A DNA stretch of 64,000 nt from Candidatus Hemicellulosilyticus sp. P3 (lineage in GTDB: Bacteria; Bacteroidota; Bacteroidia; Bacteroidales; P3): NCBI GenBank assembly GCA_001543385.1, contig LPNH01000001.1, forward strand, positions 62,001 to 126,000, given 5' to 3'. The notes under the pieces were generated by a model that searched no databases, had not been told where the DNA came from, and worked only from the letters and a program-made list of their open reading frames with translations. This document shows positions 54,444 to 64,000 of the stretch, piece by piece. A program made the translations under genes and the position numbers. Each line of letters starts with the position of its first letter. Positions within the stretch are counted from its first letter, which is position 1.

Positions 54444-55126
54444 TTACGGCCACTCATATTAACAAGAGTTACGGGTCGTTGCAAGTGCTGCACGATGTAT
54501 CGCTGTCTGTCGGCAGGGGCGAAGTGGTGTCGATTGTGGGTGCTTCCGGCGCGGGCAAGACGACGTTGCTTCAGATTCTCGGTTCATTGGACCGTCCCGA
54601 TTCCGGGCAGGTCTTTTATTCACTGACATCCGGAAGCGAACCGCAGCGGGTGGACATCGTACAGCTGCCGGAACGTCAGTTGGCGGAGTTCCGCAACCGG
54701 CATATCGGATTTGTTTTTCAGTCGCATAACTTGCTGCCCGAGTTCACCGCTCTGGAAAACATCTGTATTCCGGCGCTCATTGCAGGCGTCTCTATGCGGG
54801 AGGCGCAGCGACGCGCCATGGAGTTGCTCGCTTTTCTCCGCCTTGAAGCGCGAGCCGGGCACAAGCCGGCGGCGCTGTCGGGCGGCGAGCAGCAGCGTGT
54901 GTCGGTGGCGCGGGCGCTTATCAACCGGCCCGACATCGTGCTGGCCGACGAGCCGTCGGGCAACCTTGACTCGGTGCACGCCCGTGAACTGCACAGGCTT
55001 TTCTTCACTTTGCGCGAACAGTATAACCAGTCATTTGTAATCGTAACCCACAACCCCGAGCTGGCTGAGATGGCCGACCGGAAAATTTGGATGAAGGATG
55101 GACAAAACATTTCGTCAGAAAACTGA
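54440..55126 (+). CDS. lolD: LolD-type ABC ATPase
   Basis: 228 residues. Walker [20 protein letters not shown], the Q-loop in [18 protein letters not shown] (a LolD/MacB marker), signature [12 protein letters not shown] and Walker [16 protein letters not shown] are all present. It should power release of lipoproteins from the inner membrane together with LolC/LolE, which are elsewhere. An ATGA overlap joins it to hutI, and its end overlaps rlmB by 29 bases. Confidence 0.9.
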   Translation: MITATHINKSYGSLQVLHDVSLSVGRGEVVSIVGASGAGKTTLLQILGSLDRPDSGQVFYSLTSGSEPQRVDIVQLPERQLAEFRNRHIGFVFQSHNLLPEFTALENICIPALIAGVSMREAQRRAMELLAFLRLEARAGHKPAALSGGEQQRVSVARALINRPDIVLADEPSGNLDSVHARELHRLFFTLREQYNQSFVIVTHNPELAEMADRKIWMKDGQNISSEN

Positions 55127-55853
55127 AAATAACATTGTCTACGGCATACGTCCTGTCATGGAGGCCATTGAATCCGGTCAGCGTATTGACCGGGTGTTGT
55201 TGCGGTCCGGTTTGCAGGGCGAACTGTCGGCTGAGTTGAAGTCTCGTCTGCGCGATAGCGGGCTGCCGGTGCAGTATGTGCCCGTCGAAAAGCTCAACGC
55301 GCTTACACGCAACAACCATCAGGGGGTGGTGGCCATGATTTCGCCCATTGCCTATCATGGATTCGAGGCGTTGGTGCAGTCGTTGCTCGACCAAGGCCGT
55401 CAGCCGTTTGTCGTCCTTCTCGACCACATCACCGATGTGCGCAATGTGGGAGCAGTGGCACGCAGCGCCGAATGCGCCGGTGTCGACGCTTTGGTGGTGC
55501 CGGCGCATGGCAGTGCACAAATCGGCGCCGACGCTGTCAAAAGTTCGGCAGGCGCTTTGATGCGAATCCCCGTTTGCCGTGAGGATAATCTGAAAACGGT
55601 GGTCCATACGGCCAAAGCCATGGGACTGCAGGTTGTCGCCGCATCGGAGAAGGCTTCTGTCTCCTATCTCGAAGTGGACTACGCCCGGCCGACACTGCTT
55701 TTGATGGGTGCTGAGGACAAAGGGGTTTCGAATGACTTGTTGCGTCTGTCCGATTGCCGTGCACGTATTCCTATTGTCGGAGGAATACAGTCCCTTAATG
55801 TGTCGGTCGCCGCGGCGTTGTTCATGTATGAAGCCTTGCGCCAGCGGGGCTGA
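55098..55853 (+). CDS. rlmB: 23S rRNA (guanosine-2'-O-)-methyltransferase, RlmB type
   Basis: 251 residues. The N-terminal substrate-binding domain (about 10-90) has [20 protein letters not shown]. The SPOUT knot follows, with [39 protein letters not shown] and [20 protein letters not shown] as the three trefoil motifs. It methylates a ribose in 23S rRNA near the peptidyl-transferase centre. The start lies inside the lolD reading frame, which implies coupling. Other TrmH-family targets are possible. Confidence 0.92.
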   Translation: MDKTFRQKTENNIVYGIRPVMEAIESGQRIDRVLLRSGLQGELSAELKSRLRDSGLPVQYVPVEKLNALTRNNHQGVVAMISPIAYHGFEALVQSLLDQGRQPFVVLLDHITDVRNVGAVARSAECAGVDALVVPAHGSAQIGADAVKSSAGALMRIPVCREDNLKTVVHTAKAMGLQVVAASEKASVSYLEVDYARPTLLLMGAEDKGVSNDLLRLSDCRARIPIVGGIQSLNVSVAAALFMYEALRQRG

Positions 55854-55898
55854 GGCGTTCCCTTCCCCCTTTTCTTGTTTAGAAGCCTGTTCGGGGCG

Positions 55899-55926
55899 AT
55901 TTTGATATTTTATAAAATATCAAAAT
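55899..55926. repeat. Perfect 28-bp AT-rich palindrome
   Basis: ATTTTGATATTTTA is followed at once by its exact reverse complement, with no loop. It lies 23 bases upstream of the TATATTTG box (55949-55956) of the giant gene. The zero loop and missing T run argue against a terminator and for a protein-binding site. It contains the same 15-mer as 7844-7858. Confidence 0.7.
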
Positions 55927-55948
55927 GTCCCGAATAAGAAAAAAAATG

Positions 55949-55956
55949 TATATTTG
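55949..55956 (+). promoter_or_regulatory. TAnnTTTG box of the giant secreted-protein gene
   Basis: TATATTTG fits the consensus and gives an untranslated leader of about 80 bases. No -33 TTTG is seen at the usual distance, so an activator may be needed, possibly at the palindrome just upstream. Confidence 0.55.
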
Positions 55957-56045
55957 TAACTGATTCGGAGTGCTGTTTTTATGGCGCTGAGGAAGTTCAT
56001 TGTAAATACATTTTGTTAAAAAACAAGAAGATATAATAATTTCGC

Positions 56046-59000
56046 ATGAAAAAGCAGTCACTATTTTTGCTCTGTTTATTTGTCTGTATGGCTATGTCGG
56101 CTGTGTCCCAAATCACTACGGTGTACCGACAGGGATTTGAGGCAAGTGAAGCGACCACTTATACCGTTGTCCAAGGCAGTGCGTCGCCACAGACTGCGGT
56201 GGCGGTGGCGGGATCGCGTGCACTCAAGTTGGAACACAATACGACCGGCACCATGATCCTGTTTGACACCATCAATCTGAATAACGGCGCATGGCAGCAT
56301 TTCGCATTGGAGTTTTTCCATATCAACAATGTCGATCCCACCACTTGCGACCGGTCCTCTTTGGTGGGTGTGATAGAGGTGAAGCGTCCGGGTGTCGACA
56401 ACGATTGGACCAAGGTCACGAATAATTTCTATAATGTCGTGGAGGGTGCCTACAGCACCGATTTTTTTGACCGCGGTTCTTTCTGTTCGGCATCCTATGA
56501 AGGTTGGGATAACATGACGGTCTCTGACAATATGTGGAAACGCGAGCGTTTCGATTTTGACGTTTTCTTGTCCAATCAGTCCGCGGTGGGACGAAAGCTG
56601 TTGATTCGTATGACGCTGATGGCACGAAACTCCGCCACCGCCACCACCGCAGGCTGGTATATTGACGATGTGGTGCTGAAGGCCAGTCCCGATCCCATGA
56701 TCACTCCCATGTTGTCCATGGTGGACATGCCGGATGCCTATGCCTATCCGAGCAGCCGTGGCGCCCGTATTGCCGCTGATATCACCACCACGGTGTCGCA
56801 GGGCATGGATCCTGATTCTATATACGTGGCCTATAAGGTCGGCTCCGATCCCACGGAGTATCGGCTGCCGATGGCGGCGATGTCCGGCGTGGCCAACCGC
56901 TACGAAGCGCGCATCCCTTTCTACGGTTACGACACGGTGATGCAGTGGCGCCTTGTTGCACGCGACTTCACCTCCAACCGAAATACGGTCACCTATCCCT
57001 CCAGCAGTGCATCATGGTGCAGTTATGCCTGTGTGCGCGGCACGGCCAACAGCCGGAACTTGGTGTCAGACGTCAATGCGTTGGGAGGGTCGGTGGCTTA
57101 CCCATTCCCGCTTTACGGCGATAACCGCAGCGAGTTTATTGTCGACAGCATACGCCTTCACGATGCCGGTTACCGCGCAGGTGCCATCACCTCAATGACT
57201 TTCACCACACAACAGAACGTAACCGCCCAGCAGCTTCGGGAGCGGCTACAGGTGCGTATGGCCAATGTGCCCACCACCTATGCTGCATCAGAGAACGGCT
57301 ATTTTTACAACGGGTTCATGAAGGCGGTCTACGACGATGCTTTCATCATAGAGCCATCCACGACCGGTTCGCTTGTGACGGTTTTTTTCCAGGACACATT
57401 TTTCTATGCGGGTCAGGACATATTGGTCCGCATCACTTACGACAACAGCACCACTGATCCGGGTGCCACGTCCGTCCGTGTGATGCCGGTGACCGACGAA
57501 TACAAAAAGACAGTCTATGTCTTTGGCAATTACGCCAATTTGGGGTCCGACTTCTTCAACGAGGCTTCGTTCAACCCCGATAATATGTTCATCACTACGG
57601 GCACCACCGTGCCGCATGTATTGCTCGGGGCTCACGGGAACATGCCGATGATGTATGACTGCGGCGTGTCGGCACTTGCCTACCCCAATGAGGATATTGC
57701 ATCGCGTTCCAATGTTGACGATTCGGTGGTGGTGTGGCTCAAAAATTATGGGTCCAGCACTATAAATTCAGTTCCTGTCTACTATTCGTTGGATAACGGC
57801 GCACCGGTCTCCTACTTGTGGACAGGCACGTTGGCTGCCGGCGACAGCACGCGGGTCCGAGTCAGCACAACCCAGCGCTATACGGTTGGTTTTCACAGTA
57901 TCAAGGCTTGGGTGGGAGATACATTGACGGTTTCAGGTGTCTCCTGGCGCGACCATGAACCGTACAATGACACCGTTGACGTTGAATTTATCGCCTGTGC
58001 AGGTGCAATGAACGGTGTGCGTCGGGTGGGCGGTGACAATGCCGATTATGCCACGATGGAGCAATTCTTGTTTTCGTTGTCGCATTGCGGTGTCGACGGC
58101 CCGCTTACGGTGAAACTGACCCCAGGCCGCTACGATGCCGTGGTGTTGCCTGTGGTGCCCGGTTTATCGTCCTCGAGTCCTGTCACATTTGAACCGTTGT
58201 CCGACAGCGTGTGGTTCGAAGCCGATGTTTCCACAACGGCCCTTGTCGATTTGCAACGGGTGGCATATATCCGTTTCCGCAACATCGGCTTTGCACGTCC
58301 TGCGTCGGCCACGGCGACCCGGTGTCTGGTTCAGATGGCTTCCTCCAGTCCCGACTGCCGATTTGTGAATTGCTGGCTGGCCGACAGCGGCGCCACCCCG
58401 GTTGCGGCACTGATTGCCACAACGGGTGCCGACTCGTTGCTGGTGGATTCATGCTCGCTGCAGGGCGGAGCCATAGGTCTCGACCTGACAGGCCTTGCCA
58501 GCGACAACCATTCCCGTGGCAGCCGTGTCGCGCATTCCGATTTCAGGGCGCAGAATGTGACGGCAGTCAAGGCGGTATATCAGGACGATTTGACGGTGGA
58601 CAGCAACTGGATGAACAATGTCAAGACCAACGCCAGTTATGTGCTGTTGTTTCAGAGCTGTGGCGGTCAGATGCAGGTTACGGCCAACAAAATATACACC
58701 TCCAACGGTGCCAGCGCCATGGGTCTGGCTGATATCGCGGGTACAGCACAGCATCCGGCTGTTTTTGCAAATAACATGATTGTGAGCAACGACGATGGCC
58801 GGTCTGTGCAGTTGGCCACACCGCTGAACATTATCTCGGCGCGACATACGCTGATTGCTTACAATTCCGTCAAGTTAGTGGCCGGCAACCGGCGCAATGT
58901 GGCGACCGTCACGTTGGGAAGCGGGTCGGGTGTGCTGACCGACGTGCGTCTGGTCAACAATGTCATCGCCTGTATGGACGCTTCGAATCTGGCACTGAAC

Positions 59001-62000
59001 TATGACTCGCGTTCCGCCACCAATACGACGGTGGGCCATAATGTCTACTATTCAGCCGGCAGTGTTTTGAACAAATACATCAATACGGCATGCAGTTCGT
59101 TGGCTGCATGGCAGACGCTTTATCCTTCCGACAGCCTTTCGCGTGTGGTTGAACCGGCCTTCCTCGACGGCGGATTGGTTGATTTGCGTGCTTACAACCC
59201 GTCTATCAAGGGGTGTGGCATCCCGTTGACAGAGGTCGTCACCGACATGTTCGGCACGTCGCGCGACATGCATAATCCCTGTGCCGGCGCCCTCGAGTTT
59301 GAGGCCCTCTACTATGATTTCAGCATCGAGTCGGTCAGCTCGCCCGAGGCGGAATACTGTTCAGTGCCGGCTTCCATACCGTTGCATGTGGTGTTGCACA
59401 ATGCCGGTGTGCGTGACTACGACCCGTCAACCGCCGACCCGTTGACACTCTGCTATAGTTGCGGTTCACAGACGGGCAGTGTGGCTGTTACTTGCAGTGT
59501 CCCGGCAGGTGACACGGCTCATTTCTACAGTACGCAGAGCCTGCAGTTGTCAGGGGGCGGGCAAGATGATGTCACGCATGATATTTTGCTTTGGCTCACC
59601 TCATCGATTGACCCCAACACCTCCAACGACACTTTGCGTTACAGCACATTGATGCATTACAATCCGTCCGCTCCCGACGCGGTGTCCATGACCGTACCGT
59701 ATGCCACGGCCGCCACCGTGCCTGTCTCATCGGGTGTCGCCAGCTGGCCTATAGGAGTCTATAGCAGCGGCCGCACACAGAAATCACGTGTCTATTGGTA
59801 TGCCGACTCATTGACGTTCACTCCTTTCCATGAAGGCGATACGTTGGTGACGGGCTTGCTTTATGACGATACATCCTATTATGTGTCACAGCGTCGTGAC
59901 TTGGCTCTGATTAAAATCACCGAGGTGCAGGTGTCCCGCACTGCCGCCGGCGTCACGAGCCCCTATCCGGATTGGTTCGGCGGCAGCACCAAATTTGCTG
60001 TCGAACTGACCAATGTGGGTGATTATCCGGCGAACCTTTCTGGCGACACGATACAACTTATCAGCGGCACTTCAACATATAACAAGATTTTTGTGTTGCC
60101 CGATGTAGTCGTACTGCCAGGTGCGACATTGGTTCTTCAGTTCTATTCAGGTGTTTCGGCCGACTCGTCAAAGACCCTTTATTATCCTATCAGCAATTCC
60201 AATGCCTCTCCGGCGCCGACAACCGGCTTCGCCGTGCTTTACCGTGATGGCGGCGGCCTGGCTGACGTGGCTGCGTTCAACAGCATCACCACGCAGTCTG
60301 TTTGGACCAGCGCACAGATCCCCGGTTATTTATGGACCGGTACGGGTGTCGTTCTCAACAGCGGCACAGCAGGTGCCAAGCGAGTGTCCTGGCCTGCCGA
60401 TGCTTCCGCCACCCCTGACGATACAAAAAACCACTGGGCTTTGGCGTCGGTGTCCGACCCGATGACTTTGGGTGCTGTCGATTCAGCCTTGATTCTTTAT
60501 GAACCCAGTGTCTGTGACGGTGAACGTGCCAAGGTGAGCGTTACGGTCTCCGCTCGGCCTGCTGTGGACCTGGCGATTGAGGAACCTGTGGTGCCGGAGG
60601 GCTGTGGGCTTGCAATGGAGCCGCTAACGGTGGTGTTGCGCAATTACGGAACAGCCGCATCGCCGGCATTCACGGTCTATTATACCGACGGAACAACCTC
60701 GGGCAGCGATGTTATAAGCACCGGTATTGCGGCCGGCGGCTCGCTGAGTCACACCTTTACCCAGCCGCTCAATATGCATGCCATGTCCGACACCACGTAC
60801 CGAATCCGATTCTGGATCGACGCTTGTACCGGCGACGTGGTCCGCGCCAACGATACGGTGACGGCTGAAGCCGTTTCGTTGTACACACCGCTGCAACCGG
60901 CTATAGCCGCCACGCAGACTTGCGCCTATGGGCAGGCTTTGACTCTGACTCCGGCGCTTGAAGGCGGTGCCGCCCAGTCATTCCGCTGGTATGACAGTGG
61001 CATGAACGAGCTCGGTATTGCCCGCAGTTACACAACGCCGAACCTTTATCTGCCGGATACATTCTATGTCTCCGGTGTCGGACTCTCGGATTTCTACAGC
61101 CGTGTCGGGAGCGGCACGACGACGAATGTGGCTACCAGCACCACCCAACCTTCTCCTTACAACACGGTGCGGCGCTATGCCAAGGAACAGTACCTTTATA
61201 CGGCGGCTGAACTGACGGCGGCCGGTGTCCAGCCGGGCGAGATAACCTCATTGTCTTTTTATCTCGACACTTTGACGGGGACCTCGGCTTCGGTGCAGTT
61301 TACTGATTTTACGCTCTCGATAGGTGCTTCGACTCAGACTGAATTCACTGCGTCGGGTAACAATTGGGCTGCAACACAGGTTTACAGTTCTTCCGGTGAT
61401 TTTGCCATAAGAAAGGCCGACAGCAAAACTTGGATCACCCATACCCTTGATTCATCTTTCGTGTGGGACGGCGTCTCGAGCATCGTTGTGCAGATATGCC
61501 GTTCGCTGTCGTCTGTTTATTCATCCGGCTTGCGCACCACCTATACATCCAGTGCCAACCGTGCACTCTATACCAATGGCACGACGGCGGTTTGTTCGCA
61601 GACATCAGCCGGCACACGCAGCAGTTATCGTCCCAATATCCGTTTTGGCCAGCACCAGGTGCAGTGCGAGGGTGCAAGTCGGCGTGTGGTCATCGCCCTG
61701 ACAGGCGTCCCGGCCTATGAAGCGGCGCTGCAATGGCAGAATGGTATTGACACGGTGTCTTTTACTTCGTGCGCCGGAGCCCAAGTGTCGGCCAAGGTCA
61801 TGAATTTGGGCACCGAGCCGCTGGAGACTTATCAGCTACAGTACCGCATCGATGGCGGAGCATGGCATTCAGTGTCGTCCACCCCGGCTGTGGCGTCGGG
61901 CTCTTCGACGGTTGTGCCTGTCTCCCTGCCGGCATTGACGCCAGGCCGTCATCAACTGGAAATGGTGGTCGCTGTCAACGGCGATGTGGTGGCCTCCAAC

Positions 62001-64000
62001 GACACCATACGCCATTTGATGCGTGTGCGCTTCTGTGCCGGCGACTATACCGTTGGTGCGACCGGACTCTACGCCTCTGTCGGCGAGGCAGTCGACACCC
62101 TTCTTCAAGCCGGTGTTTGCGGCGCAGTGCGTTTCTTGGTCGAGACAGGTGTCTATAGCGGTCAGTTGAATATACCGGCGATAGACGGTGCATCCGCTGC
62201 CAACACTGTCACATTCCGTTCGGCTTCGGGCGTTGCTTCCGATGTTGTGGTCTCTGCGGCCCCTTCGTCGTCGGCAAATTATGTGGTCAATATCGCCGAC
62301 AACGCCGCCCATCTCCGCTTTGAACGGCTTACTTTCTATGCGGCAGGTACAAGCAATTACAACAATGTTGTCACGCTTGCCGCGGCATCCGACATTCAGT
62401 TCTCCGGTTCGACGCTCCGTGTCAAAGGTACGGTTAACAACACCAATGCCTCCTGTGTGGTGGTCGGTGCCGGTGTCAACAATCTCAGATTTTATGGATG
62501 TACGCTCGACAGCGGTTACTATTCGTTGAAAAGCAACGGTCTGTCTGCCGGCAACAGTGCGTCTCTGCATGTGGACAGCTGTGCGCTGACCAATTTCTGG
62601 TACCGGGGCCTCGATATAGATGGCTATCACGATGTGGTTGTTGCAAGCAACACCATTCGCTCCGGTGTGACGGTGGCGGGGCGTCCGCTCACGGGTGTCT
62701 ATGCCGCCAATGCCTACGGTCAGCTGTTGATTGAAAAGAATAATATTGTCCTGTTCGACAACTATAACGGTGGAAAAACCGGCATATCGGTCAAGTCCTG
62801 CCAGGGCGAAAGCTTGGCCGGCAACAAGGTGCAGATTTTCAATAATATGATTTCGCTTTCGTCGACGGGCAACAATACAGACGTCTCCTCGGGTATCACC
62901 CTCGACGGCACCGCTGCAGTCCCGTCGCGTTATGTCGAGGTTTATTACAACACGGTGCGTCTCTATACCGGTGACAACAAAAACACGACGACCGCTTTCA
63001 AGGCCACCTCGTCGGTGAGTGACGCCTATGTGATGAACAACATTTTCTCGAACTTCAGCACGGGCTATGCTTACTATGTGGCCGGCACAAACTCCATTGT
63101 TTCGTCCGATTATAACAACTACTTCTCCACGTCGGCCACACGTCTGGCATACTGGGGCGCCGAGATGCCTTCTTTGACAGCCTTGCGGACGGCCAGCGGC
63201 GCAGACGAGGGGTCTCTTAATGTCCGACCCTATTATGTTTCCGATGTCGATTTGCATCTGACAACCAGCAACTGTTCGAACCATGGGCTTTACAATGCCG
63301 ATATACCCGACGATATTGACGGCAGCATACGCCATCAGCTGCCACGTCCAACACTCGGAGCCCATGAATACACTATGCTCGCCCACGATATCTCGATTGC
63401 GGAAATTCTGCATCCAACGCTCTCTGATGCCACCGTCGAGGGTGACACGCTGATGGTGGTGGCCACCTTCTACAACAATGGCGCTTCCACCGAGACCAAT
63501 GTAACCTGGTATGCGGAAGTGTCGGGAGTTGCGGGCTTGCGTTCAAACACAGAGACCATACATTCTATTTCTTCTCAAGGAGTGGTGACGGATACAACCT
63601 ATATTGTTCTCTCGTTGGGACTGATTGACACCCAGACGGTGGTGGTCCGCCTTGATCTGGCTGGTGATCTTAACCTTGACAACAACGAAGCGACCTCGCG
63701 ATTCTTCCTCCAACCGGCCTATAATCTCAGCGCCACGGCCGTGTCTGTGTCGGCCGGCTCTCCTGTGGCAGGATGCAATCTGCAGAATGCCACGGTGTCG
63801 GTCTCCCTTAAAAATATAGGCAGAAAGGCCATTACCACCTCCATGCCGTTGACGATAGGCTATCAAGTGGTATTGAACACCGCCAATGTGACGGTTTCGA
63901 CACTGCCTATATGGCACGAGGAGACAGTGAATCTGTCTAACCTGTTGGCTGTCGGTGCTACGCAGATAGTCAGTTTTGCCACGCCCGCCAACCTGTATCC
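56046..64000 (+). CDS. Giant secreted beta-helix/Ig-like protein (partial, at least 2651 aa)
   Basis: ATG 56046 opens one frame with no stop to the window end; I followed it throughout. Residues 1-22 are a signal peptide (MKKQSLFLLCLFVCMAMSAVSQ). Residues about 25-220 look like a jelly-roll/MAM-like domain (WYIDDVVLKA). A parallel beta-helix module starts at about 655 (CAGAMNGVRRVGGDNADYAT) and closes near 1068. A lamin-tail-like domain lies at about 1285-1420 (IKITEVQV, VELTNVGDYPANLSG, VLPGATLVLQF). CARDB/Ig-like segments occur near 1505 and elsewhere. A second beta-helix module begins near 1997 (FCAGDYTVGATGLYASVGEA) and closes near 2422 with DIDGSIRHQLPRPTLGAHE. The C-terminus, where a type IX secretion signal would be, is outside the window. 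It is probably a cell-surface adhesin or glycan-binding protein; no enzyme motif is clear. Confidence 0.9.
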   Translation, partial: MKKQSLFLLCLFVCMAMSAVSQITTVYRQGFEASEATTYTVVQGSASPQTAVAVAGSRALKLEHNTTGTMILFDTINLNNGAWQHFALEFFHINNVDPTTCDRSSLVGVIEVKRPGVDNDWTKVTNNFYNVVEGAYSTDFFDRGSFCSASYEGWDNMTVSDNMWKRERFDFDVFLSNQSAVGRKLLIRMTLMARNSATATTAGWYIDDVVLKASPDPMITPMLSMVDMPDAYAYPSSRGARIAADITTTVSQGMDPDSIYVAYKVGSDPTEYRLPMAAMSGVANRYEARIPFYGYDTVMQWRLVARDFTSNRNTVTYPSSSASWCSYACVRGTANSRNLVSDVNALGGSVAYPFPLYGDNRSEFIVDSIRLHDAGYRAGAITSMTFTTQQNVTAQQLRERLQVRMANVPTTYAASENGYFYNGFMKAVYDDAFIIEPSTTGSLVTVFFQDTFFYAGQDILVRITYDNSTTDPGATSVRVMPVTDEYKKTVYVFGNYANLGSDFFNEASFNPDNMFITTGTTVPHVLLGAHGNMPMMYDCGVSALAYPNEDIASRSNVDDSVVVWLKNYGSSTINSVPVYYSLDNGAPVSYLWTGTLAAGDSTRVRVSTTQRYTVGFHSIKAWVGDTLTVSGVSWRDHEPYNDTVDVEFIACAGAMNGVRRVGGDNADYATMEQFLFSLSHCGVDGPLTVKLTPGRYDAVVLPVVPGLSSSSPVTFEPLSDSVWFEADVSTTALVDLQRVAYIRFRNIGFARPASATATRCLVQMASSSPDCRFVNCWLADSGATPVAALIATTGADSLLVDSCSLQGGAIGLDLTGLASDNHSRGSRVAHSDFRAQNVTAVKAVYQDDLTVDSNWMNNVKTNASYVLLFQSCGGQMQVTANKIYTSNGASAMGLADIAGTAQHPAVFANNMIVSNDDGRSVQLATPLNIISARHTLIAYNSVKLVAGNRRNVATVTLGSGSGVLTDVRLVNNVIACMDASNLALNYDSRSATNTTVGHNVYYSAGSVLNKYINTACSSLAAWQTLYPSDSLSRVVEPAFLDGGLVDLRAYNPSIKGCGIPLTEVVTDMFGTSRDMHNPCAGALEFEALYYDFSIESVSSPEAEYCSVPASIPLHVVLHNAGVRDYDPSTADPLTLCYSCGSQTGSVAVTCSVPAGDTAHFYSTQSLQLSGGGQDDVTHDILLWLTSSIDPNTSNDTLRYSTLMHYNPSAPDAVSMTVPYATAATVPVSSGVASWPIGVYSSGRTQKSRVYWYADSLTFTPFHEGDTLVTGLLYDDTSYYVSQRRDLALIKITEVQVSRTAAGVTSPYPDWFGGSTKFAVELTNVGDYPANLSGDTIQLISGTSTYNKIFVLPDVVVLPGATLVLQFYSGVSADSSKTLYYPISNSNASPAPTTGFAVLYRDGGGLADVAAFNSITTQSVWTSAQIPGYLWTGTGVVLNSGTAGAKRVSWPADASATPDDTKNHWALASVSDPMTLGAVDSALILYEPSVCDGERAKVSVTVSARPAVDLAIEEPVVPEGCGLAMEPLTVVLRNYGTAASPAFTVYYTDGTTSGSDVISTGIAAGGSLSHTFTQPLNMHAMSDTTYRIRFWIDACTGDVVRANDTVTAEAVSLYTPLQPAIAATQTCAYGQALTLTPALEGGAAQSFRWYDSGMNELGIARSYTTPNLYLPDTFYVSGVGLSDFYSRVGSGTTTNVATSTTQPSPYNTVRRYAKEQYLYTAAELTAAGVQPGEITSLSFYLDTLTGTSASVQFTDFTLSIGASTQTEFTASGNNWAATQVYSSSGDFAIRKADSKTWITHTLDSSFVWDGVSSIVVQICRSLSSVYSSGLRTTYTSSANRALYTNGTTAVCSQTSAGTRSSYRPNIRFGQHQVQCEGASRRVVIALTGVPAYEAALQWQNGIDTVSFTSCAGAQVSAKVMNLGTEPLETYQLQYRIDGGAWHSVSSTPAVASGSSTVVPVSLPALTPGRHQLEMVVAVNGDVVASNDTIRHLMRVRFCAGDYTVGATGLYASVGEAVDTLLQAGVCGAVRFLVETGVYSGQLNIPAIDGASAANTVTFRSASGVASDVVVSAAPSSSANYVVNIADNAAHLRFERLTFYAAGTSNYNNVVTLAAASDIQFSGSTLRVKGTVNNTNASCVVVGAGVNNLRFYGCTLDSGYYSLKSNGLSAGNSASLHVDSCALTNFWYRGLDIDGYHDVVVASNTIRSGVTVAGRPLTGVYAANAYGQLLIEKNNIVLFDNYNGGKTGISVKSCQGESLAGNKVQIFNNMISLSSTGNNTDVSSGITLDGTAAVPSRYVEVYYNTVRLYTGDNKNTTTAFKATSSVSDAYVMNNIFSNFSTGYAYYVAGTNSIVSSDYNNYFSTSATRLAYWGAEMPSLTALRTASGADEGSLNVRPYYVSDVDLHLTTSNCSNHGLYNADIPDDIDGSIRHQLPRPTLGAHEYTMLAHDISIAEILHPTLSDATVEGDTLMVVATFYNNGASTETNVTWYAEVSGVAGLRSNTETIHSISSQGVVTDTTYIVLSLGLIDTQTVVVRLDLAGDLNLDNNEATSRFFLQPAYNLSATAVSVSAGSPVAGCNLQNATVSVSLKNIGRKAITTSMPLTIGYQVVLNTANVTVSTLPIWHEETVNLSNLLAVGATQIVSFATPANLY

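Noticed and set aside
61869-63413. A 514-codon open frame on the minus strand.
   Set aside because: It lies entirely opposite the giant secreted-protein gene, whose own frame is continuous and protein-like. The minus-strand product has no recognisable motif and is rich in His, Arg and Cys as expected for a shadow frame.

Overview
The window reads as a chromosomal segment of a fairly GC-rich member of the Bacteroidales (Bacteroidota). The evidence is the recurring TAnnTTTG promoter box (for example 25002-25009, 43783-43790, 52111-52118), the near absence of Shine-Dalgarno sequences, and family content typical of the order: GSCFA protein, BatA-type protein, a short TonB-dependent receptor, an EttA-like ABC-F protein, standalone SufE, methylmalonyl-CoA mutase and a giant secreted beta-helix protein. 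I see no rRNA, CRISPR array, insertion sequence or phage genes. One tRNA (Cys, GCA) is present.

Region 1 (1-13303) is a surface-polysaccharide locus read rightwards: the end of a probable glycosyltransferase, a GNAT acyltransferase, a polysaccharide deacetylase, an initiating sugar-phosphate transferase, a NeuD/PglD-like acyltransferase, a capE-capG-capF trio that should make UDP-N-acetyl-L-fucosamine, and a DegT/PglE-type aminotransferase, closed by a strong terminator. The locus is interrupted. Decayed gene ends (2556-2693 and 3406-3546) flank a translationally coupled pair (3550-7802) consisting of a 933-residue protein I do not recognise and a calcineurin-like metallophosphoesterase with all its motifs. 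This pair is the best candidate for an undescribed system.

Region 2 (13435-18911) holds a nucleotidyltransferase-fold protein, a STAND/archaeal-type ATPase behind a 20-bp tandem duplication, a BtuB-like receptor with a long unusual leader, and aroE. Region 3 (19046-25166) is an exonuclease/phosphatase-family membrane protein, nth, a BatA-like protein, an ABC-2 exporter pair and tRNA-Cys with a textbook promoter and terminator.

Region 4 (25176-43689) is mostly leftward housekeeping: K+/H+ antiporter, ddl, GSCFA protein, dnaE, ettA, recJ, three small secreted or lipoproteins, an oligopeptide-type ABC permease, a DUF59 Fe-S assembly protein, sufE, an LptF/LptG permease and mutA. Region 5 (43814-55853) has an AddA-like helicase-nuclease, a TonB protein, an Uup-type ABC-F protein, a flavoprotein with a universal stress protein, and a tight ruvB-hutI-lolD-rlmB series.

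Region 6 (56046-64000) is a single open frame of at least 2651 codons that runs off the window. It is a secreted protein containing two copies of a beta-helix module of about 415 residues. All long frames opposite to it are shadows.
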